Positions 1-5,569 of a stretch of DNA of 5,769 nt are shown here, one piece after another. This DNA comes from CAYNWK01 sp964400875. GTDB lineage: Bacteria > Chloroflexota > Anaerolineae > Anaerolineales > UBA4823. The DNA is taken from positions 1 to 5,769 of the forward strand of contig CAYNWK010000236.1 in the NCBI GenBank assembly GCA_964400875.1, in the 5' to 3' direction. The translations under genes and the position numbers were made by a program. Positions within the stretch are counted from its first letter, which is position 1, and each line of letters begins with the position of its first letter. The notes below the pieces were generated by a model, which had not been told where the DNA came from, made no database searches, and saw only the letters and a program-made list of their open reading frames with translations.

Positions 1-1154
1 CTTACCTGCGCACGGGTCCTGGTGCTGCGCTAGACGGTAAACCGAAATTCGATCTAGCTCTATTTAATCAGGCGTATTTTGACCGCTTGCGAGAGCGCGT
101 GACTGCAGCCGGTGACCGGGGGATCTATGTTTCGATCATGTTATTCAACGGCTGGAGCGTCGAGAACAAAGATGGCGTTCATAACCCCTGGCCAGGGCAC
201 CCCTTTAATCCAGCAAACAACGTCAACGGTATTAATGGTGACCCCAACACGGACGGTCGTGGGATTGAGACTCACACTTTGCTTGATCCGGCCATACTTG
301 CTCTTCAGGAGGCCTACGTTCGGAAGGTGATTGATACGGTCAACGATTTGGATAATGTGCTCTACGAGATCAGCAATGAGAGTCAATCAAGCTCTAAAGA
401 TTGGCAGTATTATCTAATCAATTATATTAAAGCGTACGAAGCCGGCAAACCGAAACAGCACCCTGTGGGGATGACGGTGGCATATCCAAACGGTAGCAAC
501 ACAGATTTATACGCCAGCCCAGCAGATTGGATATCACCGAATGGAGACGTTAATGACCCGGTTATTGCGGACGGGAAAAAGGTGATATTGGGTGATACCG
601 ACCACCTGTGTGGGACATGTGGCGATGTGGCCTGGGTATGGAGAAGTTTGACGCGCGGACAAAACCCAATCTTGATGGATCCGTATAACTGGTTCGAGAT
701 GCATCCAAAGGATCTTTATGATCCGATCTGGAATGACATCCGTCGAAATATAGGCTATGCCATGGCTTATGCCAACCGGATGAAGCTGGAATGGATGACT
801 CCACGGAATGACTTGTGCACCTCGGGATATTGCCTGGCGAATCCGGCCGCAGATGGGGGGGCGGAATATCTGGTATTCCTTCCATCGGGCGGGTCAGTGG
901 AGGTCAACCTGACGCCAGTGGTAGGCCAGCTGTATATCGAGTGGCTAAACCCGTCAACCGGCAAAGTTCTCCAGAAAGGTTCGATCAGCGGTGGTGGAAA
1001 TTACAAGTTCGTAGCGCCTTTTTCTGGTTCTGCAGTGCTCCACCTCTCACAGCTTCCGCCGGCACCTACCAATCCCGCTCTCCGCCGCTATATTCCTGTT
1101 GTGCGCTCGTTGTTAAGATTTAAAACCGAGAATTTTATACTGGTAAGCCAGTGA
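1..1154 (+). CDS. Secreted glycoside hydrolase, clan GH-A-like, with Ig-like C-terminal domain (5' partial)
   Basis: The reading frame is open from base 3 to the TGA at 1152-1154, giving 383 visible residues; the true start and any signal peptide lie upstream. The TTG at 87 is internal, because family-like sequence (RTGPG, then DGKPKFDL, then FNQAYFDRL) precedes it. Residues 1 to about 270 look like a TIM-barrel hydrolase related to cellulase/apiosidase-type proteins. The segment NVLYEISNES ends a beta-strand, with Glu126 (378-380) as likely acid/base, and a DTDH motif lies at 198-201 with a DPYNW segment at 226-230. The nucleophile cannot be named with confidence. Residues about 285-350 form a small beta-rich domain like the collagen-binding-type domain that often follows such barrels (YLVFLPSGG, then EWLNPSTG, then APFSGSAVLHL). 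A Pro-rich linker and a YIPVV tail follow. Two close cysteine pairs (203/206, 272/277) suit an extracellular protein with disulfides. The substrate is unknown; remodelling of the glycan made by the downstream genes is inference. Confidence 0.82.
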   Translation, partial: YLRTGPGAALDGKPKFDLALFNQAYFDRLRERVTAAGDRGIYVSIMLFNGWSVENKDGVHNPWPGHPFNPANNVNGINGDPNTDGRGIETHTLLDPAILALQEAYVRKVIDTVNDLDNVLYEISNESQSSSKDWQYYLINYIKAYEAGKPKQHPVGMTVAYPNGSNTDLYASPADWISPNGDVNDPVIADGKKVILGDTDHLCGTCGDVAWVWRSLTRGQNPILMDPYNWFEMHPKDLYDPIWNDIRRNIGYAMAYANRMKLEWMTPRNDLCTSGYCLANPAADGGAEYLVFLPSGGSVEVNLTPVVGQLYIEWLNPSTGKVLQKGSISGGGNYKFVAPFSGSAVLHLSQLPPAPTNPALRRYIPVVRSLLRFKTENFILVSQ

Positions 1155-1286
1155 ATTGACCAGCGCGTGAAGGGGGTGAGGAGACTTAGGAAGCGTCGTC
1201 TGTAAACCTTTACCTAAACTACGTAGACCGTGCAGAAAAGCGAAGAGGGGCCCGGATGAGCTTTAGATAAACCTTGCATTCATAGA
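1155..1286. other. Intergenic gap between hydrolase and GNAT gene
   Basis: This 132-base gap is the longest in the window. I see no convincing -35/-10 pair and no hairpin followed by a T-run, so neither a promoter nor a terminator can be assigned. It holds an 8-base palindrome CTACGTAG (1219-1226), a direct repeat TAAACCTT (1203-1210 and 1268-1275), and the left part of the inverted repeat at 1274-1292. A purine-rich stretch, GGGGGTGAGGAG (1172-1183), resembles a ribosome-binding site, but no good start codon follows it at normal spacing. Because the GNAT gene differs in composition from the hydrolase, this gap may be a junction between DNA of different origin. Confidence 0.4.
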
Positions 1287-1292
1287 ATGCGA
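1274..1292 (+). promoter_or_regulatory. Inverted repeat overlapping the first ATG of the GNAT gene
   Basis: The arms GCATTC (1276-1281) and GAATGC (1285-1290) are perfect reverse complements around the trinucleotide ATA. In RNA the stem can extend by a U-G pair (1275/1291) and a U-A pair (1274/1292), giving eight pairs with a three-base loop. The ATG at 1287-1289 lies in the right arm, so the fold would hide that start codon. It could be a protein operator, a translational control hairpin, or chance; it also weakens the case for 1287 as the start. The structure is seen directly, the role is inference. Confidence 0.3.
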
Positions 1293-1988
1293 TCGGGCAG
1301 AGATTTAGTCCAGATGGCAAGATCTTTATTCACTCAGCGAAAGTCAAAAAGGGGGCATCATTCATTAATTCAAATTGTCCGGCGGGTTTTACGCAAACCA
1401 GAATTCTTGCTTGTAGGGGTTTGGAAGTTCGACTACCAAGCTGCTCAGAAACACTCTCCACAACTGACCGGTTTGGAGATACGAGAACTCACTTTAGCAG
1501 ATCAAGATGAGATAAGCTCTCTGGCTGAATTTGGGTTTTACACTCATACAGAAGAGGATGTAAAGCAAAATCTCCTGCAGGGGGAAAAGTGTTTCATTGC
1601 CAAATACAATGGGCAAGTAATTTCTGCGTTTTGGATGACAGGTGGTGGTTTTTTTGATGGTTATCTTCAGCAAGATTTCAAATTAGCTAACCATGAACGC
1701 TACTTCTTGGGGGCCTATACAAAAAAAGAGTTCCGCAAGTTAGGCGTGCTCGAGTCTCTGATCAGGGAAATGCCCCGATTGTCAGGAAATTTAGGGTTTC
1801 CAATTTGCGCCCTTGTTTTCATTCGATTAAACAACCAAGCCTCTCAGCGATCTTTTAAGAAAATTGGATTCCGAAGGTGCGGTTACGTGGGGTTTCTGGA
1901 CCTATTTGTTGTCCGCTTTAACTTCTTGATCGGACGCAAAGCGTTTCCGCAAACTGCGAGGCGATGCTTTCTACAACTGTCTCGTTGA
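1287..1988 (+). CDS. GNAT-family acyltransferase of a glycan cluster
   Basis: This 233-residue protein is recognised as a GNAT acyl-CoA-dependent transferase by its C-terminal half. A strand plus helix at 139-162 carries the acyl-CoA loop as RKLGVL (150-155), where the usual R/Q-x-x-G-x-G/A has Leu in the last place. It is followed by the N-x-x-A then FKKIGF pattern at 183-195, typical of the family's motif B. The preceding strands (about 63-120, including CFIAKYNGQVISAFW) match the normal GNAT core. The basic N-terminal 50 residues are an extension. The acceptor is unknown; next to wzz and wzx, an amino-sugar or sugar nucleotide is a reasonable guess. No Shine-Dalgarno is visible before the ATG at 1287, which lies in an inverted repeat; the in-frame ATG at 1314 would give 224 residues. 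The gene ends 17 bases before the wzz-like start. Base content is about 39% GC (71 of 180 bases at 1501-1680), against about 53% sampled in the next gene. Confidence 0.75.
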   Translation: MRSGRDLVQMARSLFTQRKSKRGHHSLIQIVRRVLRKPEFLLVGVWKFDYQAAQKHSPQLTGLEIRELTLADQDEISSLAEFGFYTHTEEDVKQNLLQGEKCFIAKYNGQVISAFWMTGGGFFDGYLQQDFKLANHERYFLGAYTKKEFRKLGVLESLIREMPRLSGNLGFPICALVFIRLNNQASQRSFKKIGFRRCGYVGFLDLFVVRFNFLIGRKAFPQTARRCFLQLSR

Positions 1989-1993
1989 CTTTT

Positions 1994-1999
1994 AAGGAG
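1994..1999 (+). promoter_or_regulatory. Ribosome-binding site for the Wzz-like gene
   Basis: AAGGAG lies six bases before the ATG at 2006. It decides the start: the upstream in-frame ATG at 1964 lies inside the end of the GNAT gene, has no such site, and would add a polar stretch of 14 residues before the expected MFRLILLRVF membrane-proximal N-terminus. Confidence 0.75.
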
Positions 2000-2005
2000 T
2001 TGGAG

Positions 2006-3067
2006 ATGTTCAGGCTAATTTTGTTGCGTGTTTTCGAGAGCTATTTCAGACACCGGTGGTTATATCTTCTGCCATTAGTGCTACTGCTGGCAGTGGGAAT
2101 TGTCTATGTTTCGATCCAGAAGCCGAAATATGTCTCCCAGGGGATCATGTACGTGCAGTACGAATCCTACCTGGCTTCCCTCACCGCTGTGCGCGCCCCT
2201 GATGCCCCAGTGTGGCTGACTGCATCGCAGGCGACCGCCCAGGAAATTAATGATCTGATGTATACAGACGCGTTTTTGCGTGCGGTGATCCAGCAAACGG
2301 ACTTGGAGGTTTCCATGGATCAAGGAGATGAAGCCATCGAATCTCTATTTCAGGCAGCTCGTGAGAGTGTCCGCGTGGCTCCACAAGGGAATAACCAGGT
2401 GTTTGTTGGGGCGGCCACAGATGATCCCAAAATTTCTTATCAGCTGGTCAGCGCGATCATCGAATCATACTTGCAGTGGCGCATCAACGGCCAACGTGCC
2501 GAAAGTGAATCGGCGCATAATTTCTTTGTTGACCTGTTAAGCCAGTACCAGGCCGATCTGGATTCTGCCCGCGACGAACTTACTGCATACTTGGCAGCTC
2601 ATCCGGAGCCGTTGCAGGGAGACCGGCCGGTGTCAGAAACCTTGGAAATCCAACGATTGCAAAATCAGGTGGATTTCACGACCTCCCGCGTTTCGACCTT
2701 GCTGGATAAAGATGAGAGCGCCCTGCTCTCGCTGGCACAAATCGAGAGTGATGCCCGTCAGACCTATATTCTCATTGATGCTCCGCGGATACCGGATAAT
2801 CCAGAACGCTCCAGAAAGGAAATTGCTTTACAAGTAGGCATTTTCGCCGTCAGCGGGATGGTTTTAAGCATATTAATGATCTTGAGTAATGCGTTGCTGG
2901 ACCGGACTTTTCGGTTTTCCAGCGACATCCAGATCGGATTGGACTTACCCGTTCTGGCGATGATCCCCCTCCGCCAAAGCCAGAAGCCGGGCGAGCAAGT
3001 TCTTGTTGCCGATGAGCTTCCAGAGCCTAAAACGATCCTCCTGGAGAACGAAGCCCAATATAACTGA
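2006..3067 (+). CDS. Wzz/CapA-type polysaccharide chain-length regulator (polysaccharide co-polymerase)
   Basis: The 353-residue product has the classic co-polymerase layout. A short cytoplasmic N-terminus is followed by a first membrane helix at about 19-37. Next comes a large extracytoplasmic domain with a long helical stretch (about 165-255) and the Pro-rich motif DAPRIPDNP (259-266) just before the second helix (about 275-297). The last 56 residues are cytoplasmic and include LDLPVLAMIPL (312-322), the segment that in fused Wzc/CapAB-type proteins links the membrane part to the tyrosine kinase. The tail then ends without a P-loop domain, so this is a stand-alone adaptor whose natural partner is the CpsD-like protein encoded at 4692-5408. 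In the family such proteins oligomerise in the membrane and set polymer length in the Wzx/Wzy pathway. The start at 2006 is chosen for its AAGGAG site. The name wzz or capA would fit by family, but orthology is not shown. Confidence 0.85.
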   Translation: MFRLILLRVFESYFRHRWLYLLPLVLLLAVGIVYVSIQKPKYVSQGIMYVQYESYLASLTAVRAPDAPVWLTASQATAQEINDLMYTDAFLRAVIQQTDLEVSMDQGDEAIESLFQAARESVRVAPQGNNQVFVGAATDDPKISYQLVSAIIESYLQWRINGQRAESESAHNFFVDLLSQYQADLDSARDELTAYLAAHPEPLQGDRPVSETLEIQRLQNQVDFTTSRVSTLLDKDESALLSLAQIESDARQTYILIDAPRIPDNPERSRKEIALQVGIFAVSGMVLSILMILSNALLDRTFRFSSDIQIGLDLPVLAMIPLRQSQKPGEQVLVADELPEPKTILLENEAQYN

Positions 3068-3137
3068 GGGAATCTCCCACGCTAAACGCTGATAATTCAG
3101 TTCTATTTTCATTTTTTGATCGGATGAGTTGACTTCA

Positions 3138-4631
3138 ATGAATCGATCGGGCAGGACAATTCTTAAAAATGCCGGATTCTTATTAATCTCCCAGGTGGTC
3201 ACTTGGGGGCTTTCCTTGATCACGATGATCGTTTTACCTCGCTACCTGGGCGTGGAGGTCATGGGGGAGTTCAATCTGGCCGGGTCACTGTGGGCGATCA
3301 CAGCTGTATTGGTTACGTTTGGCATTGATCTGATGCTGACGAAAGAGGTTGCTCAAGCCCCGGAACGGCTCTCAAGTTTATTTGGCACAGCCGTCGTGCT
3401 GCGTTTGGCATTCCTCTTCACCGCATTTATAGGACTCGCGATGTATGCCGGTGTCTTTTACACCAGGGAGGTATTGGTAATCACTGCGATCTTAGGTTTG
3501 AACGCCTTGTTCTTACAAGTGTCAGGGGTCGTTCAAGCTTGTCTTCAGGGATTAGAACGCATGGGGCCAATATCGATTGTAAGCATGGTCTCACAGCTGG
3601 TCGGAACAGCTGCGATTCTGGCGGCAGTTATTTTGAAACAAGATTTTTACACGATAGCTTTCGTGTCCACTTCGAGCGGGCTGTTAGCCATGCTATTGAT
3701 GTACGTCTCCCTTCGTCGGGTGGCCGTCATCCGTTTCCAATTCGATCGGAGTTTAGCCCGTCAGATCATTAAAATAAGTTATCCATATCTCATCGCTCAA
3801 TTGTTCATCATTCTATATCAGCAAGTCGATGTGGTCGTGATGTCCTGGTTGGTCGATGTTCGTAATATCGGCTGGTACAGCGCGGCAGACCGATTATTTG
3901 GTACTTTGCTATTTGTCCCCACGATCTTCGCCTCGGCCGCTTACCCAACCTTATCCAAGTTGCTGAAGGAAAACTACCTTGAGTTCCTTCAGATGGTCCG
4001 GCGCAGTTTTCATTTAATGCTGCTGATCGGCGTGCCGATTGGTTTGGGTGTCCTGGTAGTGGGAACGCCTTTTTCTGTTTTGCTGTATGGCGAGGAATTT
4101 GCCAAGAGTGGACCTGTGCTCGACACGCTTGGGATTGTTTTGATCTTTATGTATCTCAATATTTTGTTCGGCCAGACGCTGATTTGTTTGGAAAGACAGC
4201 GGGCCTTGACAATTGTGATGGCTCTAGCGACTCTGGCGACGATTCCTCTCGATCTAATTTTTGTACCTTTGTGTACGCGCCTGTATGAAAATGCAGCTTT
4301 GGGAGGAGCCTTGTCATTTATTGTGACCGAATTTAGTATGACCATTGTAATGATCTTCCTGTTGCCGCGCAGCACGCTGGGAATGCGCGATATCGAGTTT
4401 TCTGTTCGAGTTTTCCTCGCTGGAACAGGCATGTTGGCCATCGTCTGGCTGTTCCGTGATCTTTTCCTGCTCGTCCCCATCGTGGTCGGGGTGGTCACAT
4501 ACGTCGCTTTGATCTTTGCGTTGCGGGTACTGCCGCGGGAAGAGCTACTCGCCCTGCAGGAGATCGCTAAATCGATGTTGGGGCGCGTGCGAAATCGTAT
4601 CTCTCCTGCGAACTTGCCAGGTAGCAATTGA
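3138..4631 (+). CDS. Wzx-type polysaccharide flippase (MOP superfamily)
   Basis: The protein has 497 residues with about 12-14 hydrophobic helices spread over its length, the normal size for Wzx/RfbX-like flippases, which move undecaprenyl-linked repeat units across the inner membrane. Family signposts are in the expected order: NAGFLLISQV with VLPRYLG and GEFN (11-46); QQVDVVVMSWLVD with IGWYSAADRLF (228-254); AAYPTLSKL (267-275); LLYGEEFAKSG (315-325); and ENAALGGALSFIVTE (384-398) near helix 11. The C-terminus (about 465-497) is a basic cytoplasmic tail. An upstream in-frame TTG at 3129 would add three residues; the ATG at 3138 is preferred although only a weak GGATGAG (3122-3128) precedes it. 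The gene lies 70 bases after the Wzz-like gene and 60 before the CpsD-like gene, consistent with one transcript. MurJ-like and oligosaccharide exporters share the fold, but the context favours Wzx. Confidence 0.87.
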   Translation: MNRSGRTILKNAGFLLISQVVTWGLSLITMIVLPRYLGVEVMGEFNLAGSLWAITAVLVTFGIDLMLTKEVAQAPERLSSLFGTAVVLRLAFLFTAFIGLAMYAGVFYTREVLVITAILGLNALFLQVSGVVQACLQGLERMGPISIVSMVSQLVGTAAILAAVILKQDFYTIAFVSTSSGLLAMLLMYVSLRRVAVIRFQFDRSLARQIIKISYPYLIAQLFIILYQQVDVVVMSWLVDVRNIGWYSAADRLFGTLLFVPTIFASAAYPTLSKLLKENYLEFLQMVRRSFHLMLLIGVPIGLGVLVVGTPFSVLLYGEEFAKSGPVLDTLGIVLIFMYLNILFGQTLICLERQRALTIVMALATLATIPLDLIFVPLCTRLYENAALGGALSFIVTEFSMTIVMIFLLPRSTLGMRDIEFSVRVFLAGTGMLAIVWLFRDLFLLVPIVVGVVTYVALIFALRVLPREELLALQEIAKSMLGRVRNRISPANLPGSN

Positions 4632-4684
4632 GCCAGATCTCGAATGCAGGGAACGCTGATTTCCGAGCTACTTAGTTTCAACTG

Positions 4685-4691
4685 AAGGTGA
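4685..4691 (+). promoter_or_regulatory. Ribosome-binding site for the CpsD-like gene
   Basis: AAGGTGA ends directly before two consecutive ATG codons (4692 and 4695). Spacing from AAGG is three bases to the first ATG and six to the second, so initiation may favour 4695; the proteins differ only by one methionine. Confidence 0.5.
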
Positions 4692-5408
4692 ATGATGTTC
4701 AGAAAAAAGAAAAAAGTGATCCAACCGGACATTGTACGAGGCTTGACGGTTCCCAACGAAAATAATGGTGAATTAATCTCTTGGGATGAAGGCGTCGTGG
4801 ATAGCTTAAGATATCTGACCACACGCCTGAGCCGAGAAGGATCTTTTCCGAAGAGATTGGCGATCCTATCCGCCTTGCGCGGTGAGGGGGTTACTTTCGT
4901 TTCACGCGCTTTGGCGGCTGAGTTTGCCTATGACACGGGTTCGTCAGTCTGTTGGGTGGATCTAAACTGGTGGTGGCCGTCGACCCTGCCGAATGAATCC
5001 AACGGTTTCAACGGTCTGGCTGGTGTTTTGACCGGTGACTGCCAAACTTATGAAGCGATCAGTTCGACGGGTTGGGATAACCTGGATTTCTTAAGCGCTG
5101 GTATCTTGCCACCGCAAAGCCGACCGGTTTTTGCCCGCAGCAACAATTTGAGCCTGACTATCGAGAACCTGAGCCAATACTACGACCATCTGATTCTGGA
5201 TATTCCAGCTATTCTGGCGACCAGCGACGCCGTCCATTTGGCTGGATTAGGAACAGCTTGCTGCATGGTGATCATGGAGGGGGTTACCCCGATGGAGGAT
5301 GTAAAACAAGCGCTGGATGAAATCTCCCATTTACCCATCTTGGGCACCGTGATGAACCAGGTGAATCATAAAACCCCACAGCAGATTATCCGGTTGCTCA
5401 ATATTTAG
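4692..5408 (+). CDS. CpsD/CapB-like protein with degenerate nucleotide-binding site (probable BY-kinase pseudoenzyme)
   Basis: At 238 residues the length and fold order match bacterial tyrosine (BY) kinase catalytic domains, which act with Wzz/CapA partners to control polysaccharide assembly. Recognisable landmarks are the N-terminal helix that usually carries E-x-x-R-x-x-R (here DSLRYLTTRL, 37-46), the Walker A region SALRGEGVTF (60-69), Walker A' VDLNWWWP (89-96), NGLAGVLTG (107-115), SAGILPPQSRP (135-145), and Walker B HLILDIP (166-172). Key residues are lost. The Walker A lysine is Val67 (GTT at 4890-4892, three changes from any Lys codon, so not a single sequencing error). The second Asp of Walker A' is Asn92, and the arginines before Pro96 are tryptophans. 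The last 70 residues contain no tyrosine, so the usual autophosphorylated C-terminal cluster is absent. Asp90 and Asp170 are kept. I infer a non-catalytic scaffold that may still bind the Wzz-like tail. The frame is intact and composition normal, so it is not an obvious pseudogene. A MinD/ParA-like relative is the alternative. Confidence 0.78.
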   Translation: MMFRKKKKVIQPDIVRGLTVPNENNGELISWDEGVVDSLRYLTTRLSREGSFPKRLAILSALRGEGVTFVSRALAAEFAYDTGSSVCWVDLNWWWPSTLPNESNGFNGLAGVLTGDCQTYEAISSTGWDNLDFLSAGILPPQSRPVFARSNNLSLTIENLSQYYDHLILDIPAILATSDAVHLAGLGTACCMVIMEGVTPMEDVKQALDEISHLPILGTVMNQVNHKTPQQIIRLLNI

Positions 5409-5413
5409 TCCGA

Positions 5414-5557
5414 ATGAAGCTCCTGTTGCTTTTCGTCATGGCAAGTTTTTCTCTGGGTTTACTATTTTGGCGTGTCCAATCGCGCTGGCGAAACTGGCTC
5501 CTCCTGGGAGCATGCCTGTTTTTGGTAATCACTTATTATTTCTTCGGTCAAATTTAG
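5414..5557 (+). CDS. Small two-helix membrane protein, unknown function
   Basis: An ATG five bases after the CpsD-like stop opens a 47-residue ORF ending at TAG 5555-5557. It has two hydrophobic segments, about residues 1-19 and 28-45, joined by a short basic loop (RVQSRWRN, 20-27). By the positive-inside rule the loop would be cytoplasmic and both ends outside. No Shine-Dalgarno is visible, but the tight spacing suggests translational coupling to the preceding gene. I do not recognise a family. The next ORF is in the same frame after the amber stop, so this could also be the first part of a longer protein interrupted by a nonsense codon. Confidence 0.55.
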   Translation: MKLLLLFVMASFSLGLLFWRVQSRWRNWLLLGACLFLVITYYFFGQI

Positions 5558-5569
5558 CCTGCCCACGTT

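Noticed and set aside
562..885. Antisense ORF of 107 codons over the hydrolase
   Set aside because: No family features; it is fully inside a strongly supported coding region and rich in Ser/Pro/His as expected for a shadow frame.
1156..1184. TTGACC (1156-1161) as a -35 box for the GNAT-wzz-wzx block
   Set aside because: No acceptable -10 hexamer lies 15-19 bases downstream.
1155..1205. Arg-rich mini-ORF (GTG at 1167 or 1176 to TAA 1203) in frame with the hydrolase after its stop, giving VRRLRKRRL
   Set aside because: A basic end after the hydrolase stop suggested a lost sorting signal, but no hydrophobic helix precedes it and a TGA separates it; a leader peptide is not supported by spacing to a ribosome-binding site.
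1964..2005. Upstream start for the Wzz-like gene at ATG 1964
   Set aside because: It lies within the end of the GNAT gene and lacks a ribosome-binding site, while ATG 2006 has AAGGAG at ideal spacing and gives the normal N-terminus.
3068..3118. Possible terminator after the Wzz-like gene: short inverted repeats GGGA/TCCC (3068-3078) and CTGA/TCAG (3089-3100) followed by a T-rich run
   Set aside because: Stems have only four or five pairs including a wobble, the T-run is interrupted, and the next gene continues the same pathway; at best a leaky site.
4010..4822. Long antisense ORF of 270 codons opposite wzx and the cpsD-like gene
   Set aside because: Its product is Ser/Thr/Arg-rich with no recognisable domain, it spans two convincing sense genes, and it looks like the mirror of a hydrophobic coding region.
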